Below, in pieces: positions 39,980 through 49,140 of a stretch of 64,000 nt of DNA. This DNA comes from Rhodobacteraceae bacterium WFHF2C18 (GTDB lineage Bacteria; Pseudomonadota; Alphaproteobacteria; Rhodobacterales; Rhodobacteraceae): the NCBI GenBank assembly GCA_002166865.1, contig NHTQ01000007.1:124001-188000 (forward strand). The letters run 5' to 3'. Positions within the stretch are counted from its first letter, which is position 1; the number at the start of each line of letters is the position of its first letter. Both the position numbers and the translations under genes were made by a program. Under the pieces are notes generated by a model that saw nothing but the letters and a program-made list of their open reading frames with translations, was not told the origin of the DNA and searched no databases.

Positions 39980-42205
39980 ATGACTGACGACGCGCCGCTG
40001 ATAATCCGGGCCGTGAACCATCAAGGACCCGGAACTCGATGGCAGCCAGTAGTTGGAGATGAAACTACTGGTTTTCTGGAGCACGTCGTACCTGAAGTGA
40101 GCCGAGACAGTGTTCGGGATGCTGCCGCTTCCATATTGGGTCGCGGGATTTCACCTGCAGATTCTGCCGGTCAAGACACGGGATTGGTTGTTGGTTACGT
40201 TCAAAGCGGTAAGACCATGTCGTTCGAAACTGCTGCCGCACTTGCCCGCGACAACGGCTTCCAGATGGTCATAATTGTGGCAGGTACCTCAAATCCGCTG
40301 CTTGATCAGTCTACGGGGCGCGTCCGCCGGGATCTCCGGTTAAACGATCCAGATCGAGCACGCAGTTGGGTCCACTTTCAAAACCCTGAGCGAGAAGACT
40401 CAACTATCCAGACTCTGCGCGACGTTTTCGACGATTGGCGAGACGATGACACCCCCGACGAGTACAAGATGACCGTATTGGTAACTGTACTCAAACACCA
40501 TCGGCGACTGGGGAACTTGACAGAACTCTTGCAGGCAGTGGGGATGCAGGAAGTGCCTGTGCTCATCATCGACGATGAGGCGGACCAAGCAAGCCTCAAC
40601 ACAGAGGTTGCTCAAGGTGAAGAAAGCACGACGTACCGCCGCTTGATGGCACTGCGTGATGCGCTGCCTCTTCACAATTATCTGCAATATACGGCTACGC
40701 CACAGGCACCGCTCCTTGTGAGTATTGTAGATTCTCTTTCCCCAAACTTCGTTGAGGTCTTGACGCCAGGCGATTCTTACGTGGGTGGGCATGATTTTTT
40801 TGTTACTAATCCAGGGCTCGTTCGCACGATTCCGGCCGCTGATGTGCCGACCAACACCAATCCCCTTCCGGAGCCGCCGGACTCGCTGCTCGAAGCACTC
40901 CGAATTTTCATGGTTGGCGTGGCGGTCGGTCTTATGCAGGACGGCAATCGTGGAAACCGCTCCATGCTCGTACACCCTTCGCACCTGACTGCGCAGCATC
41001 AGGAGTACTACAACTGGGTCCGTGATATTTTCGAGGAATGGAAGCGTATTCTTGGATTGCCTGATACAGATCCTGACAAGCAGGAACTCATAGAAGAGTT
41101 GCGCGGAGCCTATGATGACCTTTTGCAGACTGTGGGTAACAGCCTTCCTCAGTTTTCGGACCTAGTACCAACTTTCCGTTTTGCGTTCCGGCGGACCCGC
41201 ATCCTTGAAGTAAACGCGCGCGGCGGGCGCACGCCTGACGTGGATTGGGGGAGCGCGTACGGTTGGATCCTCGTCGGTGGGCAGGCCATGGATCGCGGGT
41301 TCACCGTCGAAGGGTTGACGGTAACATACATGCCGCGCGGGATCGGCGTCGGTAATGCAGATACTGTGCAGCAGCGAGCACGCTTTTTCGGATATAAGCG
41401 CAGCTATCTCGGCTTCTGCCGTGTCTATTTGGAACAGGGCACTCATCGTGCCTTCGAACGCTATGTCGAGCATGAAGAGGACATGCGTCGGCAACTTGAG
41501 GACATTCGGGACCGTGGACTCTCACTGAATGAGTGGAAGCGAGCCTTTGTCCTAGACAACGCGCTTAGACCGTGCCGCCAGAACGTCCTGGAGTTTGACT
41601 ATATTCGTGGACGCTTTTCAGACGACTGGGTGGCTCCGCGCGTTGTTCTGCCCACCGACCCGGTGCTTCAGGCCAACCGACAAACTGTTTCAGGTTTTCT
41701 TGAAGCAACCGCCTTCGTCAGCGATGAGGGCCATCCGGACCGCACTGACACACAAAGGCATGAGGTTGCTAGAGACCTGTCTCTGCGGGACGTAATGGAG
41801 CGGCTACTCATTCCACTGCGTATCACAAGTTCGCGGGACTCCCAGCAGGTCACCGGACTCCTTCTCCAGCTGAGTCGCGCGCTGGAGAGCGATCCAGATG
41901 AGCTTTGTACAGTCTACAGGATGAGCCCCGGGACTGGACGCGAGCGCGGCATAGACCAGAGTGGCGAGGTTACCAACCTCTTCCAAGGTCAAGCACCAGT
42001 GAACCCGCCCGCGCGACGCGGCGAAGTCTACCCGGGCGACCGCGCCATTCGCGAAAACGGTCAGGTGACCGTCCAGATCCATACTCTTGATCTGATCCGA
42101 GACGGTGCTGTGGTTTGTGAGAACGTGCCGGTGCTCGCTGTCTGGGTTCCTGCCCGTTTGGCTACCGGCTGGATCAATCAGGATCAGCCGGTACAGCAGG
42201 CATGA
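39980..42205 (+). CDS. Z1-domain ATPase/helicase of restriction island
   Basis: The 741-aa product has Walker A GYVQSGKT at residues 72-79, Walker B IIDDEADQ at about 196-203, then QYTATPQAPLL (motif III-like) and later GWILVGGQAMDRGFTVEGLTVTYMPRG and DTVQQRARFFGYKRSYLGFCRVYL (motifs V and VI). This is the superfamily II helicase set of the Z1 family, known with MORC-like ATPases in restriction systems. It probably moves along DNA or remodels it for the nuclease. It overlaps the nuclease gene by 4 bp (ATGA). Confidence 0.9.
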   Translation: MTDDAPLIIRAVNHQGPGTRWQPVVGDETTGFLEHVVPEVSRDSVRDAAASILGRGISPADSAGQDTGLVVGYVQSGKTMSFETAAALARDNGFQMVIIVAGTSNPLLDQSTGRVRRDLRLNDPDRARSWVHFQNPEREDSTIQTLRDVFDDWRDDDTPDEYKMTVLVTVLKHHRRLGNLTELLQAVGMQEVPVLIIDDEADQASLNTEVAQGEESTTYRRLMALRDALPLHNYLQYTATPQAPLLVSIVDSLSPNFVEVLTPGDSYVGGHDFFVTNPGLVRTIPAADVPTNTNPLPEPPDSLLEALRIFMVGVAVGLMQDGNRGNRSMLVHPSHLTAQHQEYYNWVRDIFEEWKRILGLPDTDPDKQELIEELRGAYDDLLQTVGNSLPQFSDLVPTFRFAFRRTRILEVNARGGRTPDVDWGSAYGWILVGGQAMDRGFTVEGLTVTYMPRGIGVGNADTVQQRARFFGYKRSYLGFCRVYLEQGTHRAFERYVEHEEDMRRQLEDIRDRGLSLNEWKRAFVLDNALRPCRQNVLEFDYIRGRFSDDWVAPRVVLPTDPVLQANRQTVSGFLEATAFVSDEGHPDRTDTQRHEVARDLSLRDVMERLLIPLRITSSRDSQQVTGLLLQLSRALESDPDELCTVYRMSPGTGRERGIDQSGEVTNLFQGQAPVNPPARRGEVYPGDRAIRENGQVTVQIHTLDLIRDGAVVCENVPVLAVWVPARLATGWINQDQPVQQA

Positions 42206-43209
42206 CCGTCACTGACTTATTCCGGATATACGACGAAATATTGGTCCCAGAGCGAGGCTCAGACAATGATCTCCAATTTGCGGTCAGACCCGTTCCAGAC
42301 CAAGGCGCCTACTTCGTCGGTAAAGACATGGCTGGAATGGCATGCCTGCTGGTTGAAACAGCGAAGGGGACGGGACGCAAGCCGCCGCCGATACGGCTTG
42401 AAAATCTCGAAGCGCAGTTCGAACTCGTCTGCCAGATAGCAGACGGTGGCGAGCCCCCTCGGGAGGGACAGTTTACTGTTATCCGCTGTCGGTCATCGCA
42501 GAAGGAAACCGTCCAGTATTTCTTTTCCGTTTGCCGAATACTAATACAACATTTGGGTGGCTGCCCATCGCGCTTGGCGCTCGCCGCAGCAGTGAGGCGG
42601 CTTGCTTCGATCTTTCAAAGCATCAGAAAGCCGCCTGTTCGCTCGCTAAACGGGCTGTTCGGCGAGATGTTCGTCATTGCAAGTAGTCGTTCACCCACAA
42701 GAGCAGTTGCTGCATGGCGTGTAGAAGAGACATCTCGGTTCGATTTCGCCGCGGGTGATGTCCGTATGGATGTTAAGAGCAGTGCGGGCCGGCTCCGTAA
42801 GCATGCTTTTTCTTACGACCAGTGCAACCCACCTCCCAACACCCACGCAATCGTAGCGTCACTTATGGTCGAGCGGATTCCGGGCGGCACCTCAATCGAA
42901 GACCTTATTGTCGCAACGGAGGCTCGTATCTCGGGAGACGCAGGGCTCTTGCTGAAACTGCATGATGTCGTTGCTTCGACGCTGGGCACCGACACGTCAG
43001 AGGCGTTGCGAGTGACCTTCGATCATCGACTAGCTTCCAGCTCTCTACAGTTTTTCGATTTGCGTGAGATACCAGCGGTTCGTGGTTCACTTCCACCCAG
43101 GGTCTCGGATCTTCGTTTCAACGTTGATCTGACGGGACTGCCTCCCCTCGATGTGGAGACTCTATCCGATCGGGACCCATACTTCTGGGATCTTGTGCCT
43201 CGTGATTGA
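42202..43209 (+). CDS. PD-(D/E)XK nuclease (DUF4420-like) of restriction island
   Basis: The 335-aa product starts MTVTDLFRIYDEILVPERGSDNDLQFAVRPVPDQGAYFVGKD. The nuclease core is at about residues 150-195: GLFGEMFVIAS supplies a Glu, and RFDFAAGDVRMDVKSSAG supplies the D-x(n)-D-V-K catalytic set, as in DUF4420 proteins that end Z1/MORC operons. The N-terminal 120 residues are beta-rich and may read DNA. With the methyltransferase and helicase it would form a self/non-self discriminating restriction complex. No Vsr repair endonuclease gene follows; the operon stops here. Confidence 0.88.
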   Translation: MTVTDLFRIYDEILVPERGSDNDLQFAVRPVPDQGAYFVGKDMAGMACLLVETAKGTGRKPPPIRLENLEAQFELVCQIADGGEPPREGQFTVIRCRSSQKETVQYFFSVCRILIQHLGGCPSRLALAAAVRRLASIFQSIRKPPVRSLNGLFGEMFVIASSRSPTRAVAAWRVEETSRFDFAAGDVRMDVKSSAGRLRKHAFSYDQCNPPPNTHAIVASLMVERIPGGTSIEDLIVATEARISGDAGLLLKLHDVVASTLGTDTSEALRVTFDHRLASSSLQFFDLREIPAVRGSLPPRVSDLRFNVDLTGLPPLDVETLSDRDPYFWDLVPRD

Positions 43210-43430
43210 CACAGGAAGTTCGGTTGCAAGGGACATCTCAGGCAAGAGCTACGGGGATCGAACTTCGCGTCTGTTATATTTAATTTTAAGAGTTTCAATC
43301 GCTTGCGCGCCATTCACCAAATCCGCGCAGTCATGAGGTCCGGAGAATATCGGCCCTGAGAGACCGCTTCTGGGCCGCCCCACGCTCGGGGCAGTGCTCA
43401 GCCCAACCCGCATAACCCTCGAAAACAACG

Positions 43431-43453
43431 GAAAAATCCGGCCGCAACCGGAT
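43431..43453 (-). terminator. Rho-independent terminator of tRNA-Ser
   Basis: On the minus strand ATCCGG-TTGCGG-CCGGAT is followed by TTTTC. It starts 27 bp downstream of the tRNA 3' end, so it should end the tRNA transcript. The region to its left (43,210-43,430) has no gene and includes an AT-rich run near 43,270-43,290. Confidence 0.7.
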
Positions 43454-43479
43454 CGGGAGAACGCTTTCTCAAGGTCAGG

Positions 43480-43569
43480 TGGCGGAGACGATGGGATTCG
43501 AACCCACGAGACCCTTTCGGGCCTACTCCCTTAGCAGGGGAGCGCCTTCGACCGCTCGGCCACGTCTCC
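43480..43569 (-). tRNA. tRNA-Ser(GCU)
   Basis: On the minus strand the 90-nt sequence begins GGAGACGTGGCCGAGCGGTC and ends CGTCTCCGCCA. The acceptor arms GGAGACG/CGTCTCC pair, the discriminator is G and the CCA end is encoded. The anticodon stem-loop is CTCCCCTGCTAAGGGAG with GCT as the anticodon. A long variable arm (GTAGGCCCGAAAGGGTCTC) identifies a serine tRNA. The T arm has GGTTCGAATCC. Confidence 0.96.
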
Positions 43570-43644
43570 GCCGACCCGTTTAATTGGACGCGCGCGCGGG
43601 AACAAGGGCCGTTGTGACAAAAATTCGGATTCCGCCGCGGTCAC

Positions 43645-44742
43645 TCAGGTATTGAACAGGAAGTGCAGCACGTCGCCATCCTTGACGACGTAGGACTTGC
43701 CTTCGGCGCGCATCTTGCCGGCCTCCTTGGCGGCCTGCTCGCCGCCCAGCGCGACGAAATCGTCGTAGGCGATGGTTTCGGCGCGGATGAAGCCCTTCTC
43801 GAAATCGCCGTGGATCACGCCGGCGGCCTTGGGCGCGGGCGTGCCGGCAGGCACGGTCCAGGCGCGCGCCTCCTTGGGACCCACGGTGAAATAGGTCTCC
43901 AGATTCAGAAGGTCGTAGCCTGCCTTGATCAGCCGGTCGAGGCCCGGCTCCTCCAGCCCCATCTCGTCGAGGAACATCTCGGCCTCCTCGGCGTCGAGCT
44001 GGCTGATCTCCTCCTCGATGCGGGCGGAGATCACGACGGTCGCCGCGCCCTGTTCGGCCGCCAGCGCCGCGACCTGGGCGGAGAACGCGTTGCCGGTGGC
44101 CGCGCTGCCCTCGTCCACGTTGCAGACATAGAGGATGGGCTTGGCCGTCAGCAACTGCAGGGCGCGCCAGGCGCGGGCATCCTCCTCGTCCACGGTGACC
44201 AGGCGGGCGGGCTTGCCCGCTTCCAGCATCTCCTGGGCCGCCGCGAGCAGACGGTCGGCCTGCGCGGCGTCCTTGTCGCCGCCCTTGAGCTTGCGCACCA
44301 GCCCGGCGCGGCGCTTCTCGATGCTTTCCAGGTCGGCCAGCATCAGTTCGGTCTCGATCACCTCGGCATCGGCCACGGGATCCACCCGGCCCTCGACATG
44401 GGTCACGTCCGCCTCCTCGAAGCAGCGCAGGACATGGGCGATCGCGTCCACCTCGCGGATGTTGGCCAGGAACTGGTTGCCCAGCCCCTCGCCCTTGCTG
44501 GCGCCCTTCACCAGCCCGGCGATGTCGACGAAGGTCATGCGCGTGGGAATGACCTGCCGGCTGCCGGCGATCTCGGCCAGCCTCTCCAGCCGCGAATCCG
44601 GCACGGCGACCTCGCCCACGTTGGGCTCGATGGTGCAGAAGGGAAAGTTCGCGGCCTGCGCGGCCGCGGTGCGGGTGAGCGCGTTGAACAGCGTGGACTT
44701 GCCCACGTTGGGCAGGCCCACGATCCCCATCTTGAAACCCAT
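43645..44742 (-). CDS. ychF: Redox-regulated ribosome-associated ATPase YchF (OLA1 family)
   Basis: The 365-aa product starts MGFKMGIVGLPNVGKSTLFNALT with the G1 P-loop; NFPFCTIEPN and DIAGLVKGASKGEGLGNQFL follow (Switch regions and G3). The NxxE-type G4 position (LYVCNVDE) lets the family use ATP rather than GTP. The C-terminal TGS domain ends IIRAETIAYDDFVALGGEQAAKEAGKMRAEGKSYVVKDGDVLHFLFNT-like, diagnostic for YchF. The protein binds ribosomes and is linked to stress responses. GGAGG precedes ATG at 44742. The length is the family standard (about 363-365). Confidence 0.97.
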   Translation of the reverse strand: MGFKMGIVGLPNVGKSTLFNALTRTAAAQAANFPFCTIEPNVGEVAVPDSRLERLAEIAGSRQVIPTRMTFVDIAGLVKGASKGEGLGNQFLANIREVDAIAHVLRCFEEADVTHVEGRVDPVADAEVIETELMLADLESIEKRRAGLVRKLKGGDKDAAQADRLLAAAQEMLEAGKPARLVTVDEEDARAWRALQLLTAKPILYVCNVDEGSAATGNAFSAQVAALAAEQGAATVVISARIEEEISQLDAEEAEMFLDEMGLEEPGLDRLIKAGYDLLNLETYFTVGPKEARAWTVPAGTPAPKAAGVIHGDFEKGFIRAETIAYDDFVALGGEQAAKEAGKMRAEGKSYVVKDGDVLHFLFNT

Positions 44743-44865
44743 TGCGGGTCCTCCTCGGCTTGATCCGGGCGCATCTACGGGCTGCGCCCGGGGAAGGTCA
44801 AGCAGGCCATTGATTTCCGCCCGGCTTTCCGCCAAACCCGGCGGGACCGAAGAGGGATGCCGCCG

Positions 44866-45657
44866 ATGACCCGTATCGATGCCAAGTTCGCAGAATTGAA
44901 GGCCGCCGGGCGCAAGGCCTTCGTCGCCTATGTGATGGCGGGCGACCCCGATTACCAGACCTCGCTGGAGCTGGTGAAGGGCCTGCCCGGCGCGGGGGTG
45001 GACATCATCGAACTCGGGGTGCCCTTCACCGATCCCATGGCCGACGGGCCGACGATCCAGCTGGCCGGGCAACGCGCCCTGGAGGGCGGCCAGACCCTGC
45101 AGAAGACGCTGGACATGGCCGCGGAGCTGCGCAAGCAGGACGACACCACCCCGATCGTGCTGATGGGTTACTACAACCCGATCTACAACCGCGGCGTCGA
45201 GACCTTCCTGGCCGATGCGCAGGCCGCCGGGATCGACGGCCTGATCGTGGTCGACCTTCCGCCCGAGGAGGACGACGAGCTGTGCATCCCGGCGCAGAAG
45301 GCCGGGTTGAACTTCATCCGGCTGGCCACGCCCACGACCGACGACAAGCGCCTGCCGAAGGTGCTGGAGAACACCTCGGGCTTTGTCTACTACGTCTCGA
45401 TCACAGGGATCACGGGCGCGGCGGCGGCGCAGGCGGCCGACGTGGGCCCCGAGGTCGCCCGGATCAAGGCGCAGACGGATCTGCCGGTCGTGGTGGGCTT
45501 CGGCATCCGCACGCCCGAATCCAGCCGCGAGATCGCCGGCGTGGCCGACGGGGCGGTCGTCGGATCCGCCATCGTGGGCAGGATCGCCGACGGCGATGAC
45601 CCGCAGACGGTGCTGGCGTTCGTGCGCGGCCTCGCCGAGGGCGCCCATTCCGCCTGA
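44866..45657 (+). CDS. trpA: Tryptophan synthase alpha chain
   Basis: The 263-aa product starts [33 protein letters not shown]. The catalytic pair lies in [19 protein letters not shown] (Glu and Asp), and [21 protein letters not shown], and [27 protein letters not shown] are the family signatures. It cleaves indole-glycerol phosphate to indole and glyceraldehyde 3-phosphate in a TIM barrel bound to TrpB. ATG at 44866 is preferred over 44857 because GAAGAGGG then has normal spacing. It diverges from ychF and is separated from other trp genes. Confidence 0.97.
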   Translation: MTRIDAKFAELKAAGRKAFVAYVMAGDPDYQTSLELVKGLPGAGVDIIELGVPFTDPMADGPTIQLAGQRALEGGQTLQKTLDMAAELRKQDDTTPIVLMGYYNPIYNRGVETFLADAQAAGIDGLIVVDLPPEEDDELCIPAQKAGLNFIRLATPTTDDKRLPKVLENTSGFVYYVSITGITGAAAAQAADVGPEVARIKAQTDLPVVVGFGIRTPESSREIAGVADGAVVGSAIVGRIADGDDPQTVLAFVRGLAEGAHSA

Positions 45658-45774
45658 GCTCTCTTGCGGCGCGCCGTCGCGGATTCCAGATTTTGTGTAC
45701 CCAGGTGGAACCGCCGTTCACCGCGGACGATTTGTCACTGCATGTCAACCCGCATTGATGAAAGGAGGTTTGCG

Positions 45775-46263
45775 ATGGCACGCCGTACACTGGCACCCTG
45801 GACCAGCCGCCGGACACCGGCCTCGGACTACATGAGCGATCTGGGCCGCGATCCCTTCGTGGCGCTGCAAGATGAGATGAACCGCCTGTTCAACGACGCC
45901 TTCCGCGGTGTCGGCGGCACGCCCGGCATTGCCGGCAACTGGCCCAGCGTTGACGTCAGCGACAAGGACGACAAGATCGAGGTCGTCGCTGAACTGCCCG
46001 GCATGAAGGAAGACGACGTCGAGGTCATGCTGGACGAGAACGTCCTGACCCTGCGCGGCGAGCGCCGGGACGAACGCGAGGACGAGGACAATCGCTTCAG
46101 CGAGCGGTTCTACGGCCGGTTCGAGCGGCGCATCCCGCTGCCCCACGACATCGACGAGGACAACGTCAAGGCCGATTTCGACAAGGGCGAACTGACGATC
46201 AGCCTGCCCAAGACGGAAAAGGCCAAGAGCGGCGGCAAACGCATCGAGATCTCGTCGAGCTGA
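45775..46263 (+). CDS. Hsp20/alpha-crystallin small heat shock protein
   Basis: The 162-aa product starts MARRTLAPWTSRRTPASDYMSDLGRDPFVALQDEMNRLFNDAFRG. The alpha-crystallin domain runs from about residue 55 (WPSVDVSDKDDKIEVVAELPGMKEDDVEVMLDENVLTLRGERR) to 150 (KADFDKGELTISLPK). It holds denatured proteins in a folding-competent form. The ATG has AAAGGAGG at 45761-45768. A weak heat-shock-like pair, CTTG at 45663 and CCAGATTT at 45686, could be an RpoH promoter, but this is tentative. It is followed by a GC-rich hairpin shared with the convergent transporter gene. Confidence 0.92.
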   Translation: MARRTLAPWTSRRTPASDYMSDLGRDPFVALQDEMNRLFNDAFRGVGGTPGIAGNWPSVDVSDKDDKIEVVAELPGMKEDDVEVMLDENVLTLRGERRDEREDEDNRFSERFYGRFERRIPLPHDIDEDNVKADFDKGELTISLPKTEKAKSGGKRIEISSS

Positions 46264-46278
46264 CGGCCGCGCCCCCCT

Positions 46279-46308
46279 TGGCGCGCCAGCGCCGGCGCGC
46301 CATTCTTT
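46279..46308. terminator. GC-rich hairpin between convergent hsp20 and ZIP genes
   Basis: TGGCGCGCC (46279-46287) and GGCGCGCCA (46294-46302) form a perfect 9-bp stem with a 6-base loop, followed on the plus strand by TTCTTT. The weak T tract lowers certainty; it may serve both genes. Confidence 0.5.
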
Positions 46309-46314
46309 CCCGCC

Positions 46315-47088
46315 CTATCCCAGCGTCACATCCAGCAGCATCATCAGCACCAGCCCGATCAGCAGGCCCAGCGTGGCGCTGTTCTGGTGGCCGTGGCGGT
46401 GGGTTTCGGGGATGATCTCGTGGCTGATGATATAGAGCATCGCGCCGGCGGCGAAGGTCAGGCCCGGGGGCAGCATCTGCGCTGACAGGCTCACCGCGGT
46501 GACGCCCAGCAAACCGCCCACCGGCTCGATCAGGCCGGTGAAGAGCGCGATCACGAAGGCGCGCAGCCGCCCGTACCCCTGCCCGCGCAGGGCCACCGCC
46601 ACCGCCAGCCCCTCGGGCGCGTTCTGCAGGCCGATGCCGGTGGCCAGCGACAGGCCGTTCTTCACGTCGCCCCCGCCGAAGCCCACGCCCACGGCCAGGC
46701 CCTCGGGGAAGTTGTGGATCGTGATGGCGAAGATGAAGAGCCAGATCTTGGGCAGGGCACCTGGGTCCGCGCCCTCGGGCCCGGTGACGAAATGGCGGTG
46801 CGGCAGCACCGCGTTGAGAAGCGCCACCAGGGCGGCGCCTGCCCCGATCCCGGCGGCGGCGACGAGCGCCGCGGCCAGGGTCGAACCATACAGCGCCTGC
46901 CCTTCCTCGATCCCCGGCAGGATGAGCGAGAAATAGGAGGCCGAAAGCATCACGCCCGCCGCGAAGCCCAGCATGGCGTCGGACGCCCGCTGCGGCACCG
47001 CCTTGCCGAAAAGCACCGGCAACGCGCCGGCCCCGGTCATCAGGCCGGCGGCCAGGCTGGCAAGGAAACCGATGAGGATTATGTCCAT
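46315..47088 (-). CDS. ZIP-family metal transporter
   Basis: The 257-aa product starts MDIILIGFLASLAAGLMTGAGALPVLFG and has about eight membrane segments. The metal-site helices IHNFPEGLAVGVGF (TM4) and LQNAPEGLAVAVAL (TM5) and AMLYIISHEIIPETHRHGHQ (TM6 and a His-rich loop) are the ZIP signature for zinc, iron or manganese uptake. It lies in the inner membrane. The stop is 6 bp from the hsp20 hairpin; the next gene, MaoC, precedes it by 18 bp and may share its transcript. Confidence 0.9.
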   Translation of the reverse strand: MDIILIGFLASLAAGLMTGAGALPVLFGKAVPQRASDAMLGFAAGVMLSASYFSLILPGIEEGQALYGSTLAAALVAAAGIGAGAALVALLNAVLPHRHFVTGPEGADPGALPKIWLFIFAITIHNFPEGLAVGVGFGGGDVKNGLSLATGIGLQNAPEGLAVAVALRGQGYGRLRAFVIALFTGLIEPVGGLLGVTAVSLSAQMLPPGLTFAAGAMLYIISHEIIPETHRHGHQNSATLGLLIGLVLMMLLDVTLG

Positions 47089-47106
47089 GATCGCGGGGCC
47101 CCGCCC

Positions 47107-47544
47107 TCAGGTTCCGCGCCGCAGGATGTGGGTGGCAGTATAGGTCATCACCACCGTGCCGTCCTGGTTCGTCACCTCGTAGCGGATCCGCGTGCGCCCC
47201 CGGTCCGGCCGCGATTGCGAGGGCGTGCGCGCGATCACCGTGCCGCGGGCCCGCAACCTGTCGCCCGGCCGCACCGGCACCAGCCAGCGCAGCTCGTCCA
47301 TGCCGGGCGAGCCCATCGAGGCATCGTTCCAGATCCCGGCCTCCAGCGTCAGGACGAAGGCGGTCAGCAGGGTGTGAAAGCCGCTGGCGATCAGGCCGCC
47401 ATAGGGTGATTGCGCCGCGGCCCCGGCATCCAGGTGGAAAGGCTGCGGATCCCATTGGCGGGCGAAGGCGACGATGTCGTCCTCCCGCAGGGTGCGGGCC
47501 TCGGTCTCGAAGGTGAAGCCTTCGGTCAGGTCGTCGAACGTCAT
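47107..47544 (-). CDS. MaoC-like (R)-specific hydratase, hot-dog fold
   Basis: The 145-aa product starts MTFDDLTEGFTFETEARTLREDDIVAFARQWDPQPFHLDAGAAAQSPYGGLIASGFHTL. The hydratase-2 pattern is clear: D-x-x-P-x-H (WDPQPFHLD) with catalytic Asp and His, and YGGLIASGFHTL after it. The family hydrates enoyl-CoA or acts on related thioesters. The role in metabolism cannot be told. It is transcribed ahead of the ZIP gene. Confidence 0.88.
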   Translation of the reverse strand: MTFDDLTEGFTFETEARTLREDDIVAFARQWDPQPFHLDAGAAAQSPYGGLIASGFHTLLTAFVLTLEAGIWNDASMGSPGMDELRWLVPVRPGDRLRARGTVIARTPSQSRPDRGRTRIRYEVTNQDGTVVMTYTATHILRRGT

Positions 47545-47657
47545 CTGGGGGCTTTCCTCGGATGCGGTTTGGCCGCACTCTAGACCCGCCGCGCCGGATT
47601 GCGCAATCGGCCCCGGCGCGGTAAGAAATTGTGACCAATTCGGCCAAGGATCTGCCC

Positions 47658-48821
47658 ATGCCCGTCATCACCAATGTCGACGACCTCAAGCAGCTCTACC
47701 GGCGCCGCGTGCCCAGGATGTTCTACGACTACGCGGAATCCGGCAGCTGGAGCGAGCAGACCTTCCGCGAGAACGTCAGCGATTTCCAGGATATCCATTT
47801 CCGCCAGCGGGTCGCGGTGGACATGGCCGGCCGCAGCCTGGAAACCCGGATGGCGGGCCAGGACGTGGCCATGCCGGTGGCCCTGGCCCCGGTGGGGCTG
47901 ACCGGGATGCAATCCGCCGACGGCGAGATCAAGGCCGCCCGCGCCGCCGAGAAGTTCGGCGTGCCCTTCACGCTCTCGACCCTCTCGATCTGCTCGATCG
48001 AGGACGTGGCCGAACACACCGAAAAACCGTTCTGGTTCCAGGTGTACACGCTCAAGGACCAGGATTTCATGAAGCGCCTCATCGCGCGGGCCAAGGCGGC
48101 CAAGTGCTCGGCGCTGGTCATCACGGTGGATCTGCAGGTGCTGGGCCAGCGCCACCGCGACATCAAGAACGGCCTGTCCGCGCCGCCCAAGCTGACGGCG
48201 AAATCGGTGGCCGACATGATGACCAAGGTCCGCTGGGGCCTGGGGATGCTGGGCACCAAGCGGCGCGAGTTCCGCAACGTGATCGGCCATGCCGAGGGCG
48301 TGACCGATCCCGCCTCGCTGGCCACCTGGACGGCGGAGGCCTTCGACCCCTCGCTGGACTGGGAAAAGATCAAGGAATTCCGCCGGATGTGGGACGGGCC
48401 GGTCATCATCAAGGGAATCATGGATCCGCGCGACGCCCGCGCGGCGGTGGACGCCGGGGCCGATGCCATCGTCGTCTCCAACCACGGGGGGCGCCAGCTG
48501 GATGGGGCGCTGAGTTCCATCCGCGCCCTGCCGCCCATCATGGACGCCGTGGGCGACAAGATCGAGGTTCATGTGGACGGCGGGATACGCTCGGGCCAGG
48601 ACGTGCTCAAGGCCATGGCGCTGGGGGCGAAGGGCACCTACATCGGGCGCGCTTTCGTCTACGGGCTGGGCGCCATGGGCGAGGCCGGCGTGACCCGGGC
48701 GCTGGAGGTGATCCAGAAGGAACTGGACGTCTCGATGGCACTGTGCGGGCACACCGATATCCGGCAGGTCGACCGCGACATCCTGCTGGTGCCGAAGGAT
48801 TTCACCGGCACCTGGGAATAG
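47658..48821 (+). CDS. lldD: FMN-dependent alpha-hydroxy acid dehydrogenase (L-lactate dehydrogenase type)
   Basis: The 387-aa product starts [43 protein letters not shown]. The FMN-enzyme signature [11 protein letters not shown] (with catalytic His and Arg) lies at about residues 275-285, preceded by [11 protein letters not shown] and followed by [37 protein letters not shown]. This is the lactate dehydrogenase/glycolate oxidase family, oxidising L-lactate to pyruvate and passing electrons to the respiratory chain or to oxygen. AAGGA at 47645-47649 supports ATG at 47658 over GTG at 47631. The symbol is by family; substrate not proven. Confidence 0.85.
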   Translation: MPVITNVDDLKQLYRRRVPRMFYDYAESGSWSEQTFRENVSDFQDIHFRQRVAVDMAGRSLETRMAGQDVAMPVALAPVGLTGMQSADGEIKAARAAEKFGVPFTLSTLSICSIEDVAEHTEKPFWFQVYTLKDQDFMKRLIARAKAAKCSALVITVDLQVLGQRHRDIKNGLSAPPKLTAKSVADMMTKVRWGLGMLGTKRREFRNVIGHAEGVTDPASLATWTAEAFDPSLDWEKIKEFRRMWDGPVIIKGIMDPRDARAAVDAGADAIVVSNHGGRQLDGALSSIRALPPIMDAVGDKIEVHVDGGIRSGQDVLKAMALGAKGTYIGRAFVYGLGAMGEAGVTRALEVIQKELDVSMALCGHTDIRQVDRDILLVPKDFTGTWE

Positions 48822-49140
48822 CCCGCCGCCGACGCTCCCCACGACAGGCCCCGGAACCTGCGCCGTGATGCGATCCCGAGGGAAAACGGCCCGGGACAGC
48901 GAACATGGGGACGCCGCGGCGCCTACTGTACATCCTTCCGGGGCTGATCGACGGATTTCGGCGGACGGCTCGGCCGGCCCGATCGCCACCCTGCCCCGGC
49001 ACGTCCAGCGGCGGGGCCGTTGGGATCCGGCGAAAAGACGTCGATTCCCCCTTTCCAAAGGCCGCCAATCGGTCTATACGCGCGGCTTCACGCGGGGTTA
49101 CAGCCTTGGAGGAGCCCCGCCCCAACGTATGGAGACATTC
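48822..49140. other. Intergenic region before rplY, likely promoter
   Basis: The 319 bp between lldD and rplY hold no gene supported by a ribosome site. Close to the right end a TCTATA-like -10 (about 49,073) and the GGAG of rplY (49,131-49,134) fit a promoter region for rplY, but no clear -35 is evident. Confidence 0.3.

Larger units (their letters stand above)
36733..43430. mobile_element. Lower-GC restriction-type defence island
   Basis: All coding here is on the plus strand, in a single tight operon, and is visibly richer in A and T than both flanks. Right of it is a 270-bp non-coding gap that leads to the chromosomal tRNA-Ser terminator; left of it is the recombinase module. The edges were set by composition and the gene content, not by seen repeats. 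Whether the island travels with the prophage or entered separately cannot be decided from this window. Confidence 0.6.

Noticed and set aside
43480..43569. tRNA-Ser as proven attachment site of the prophage
   Set aside because: No second copy of the tRNA end is visible in the window, and the terminator next to it is intact; kept only as a question.
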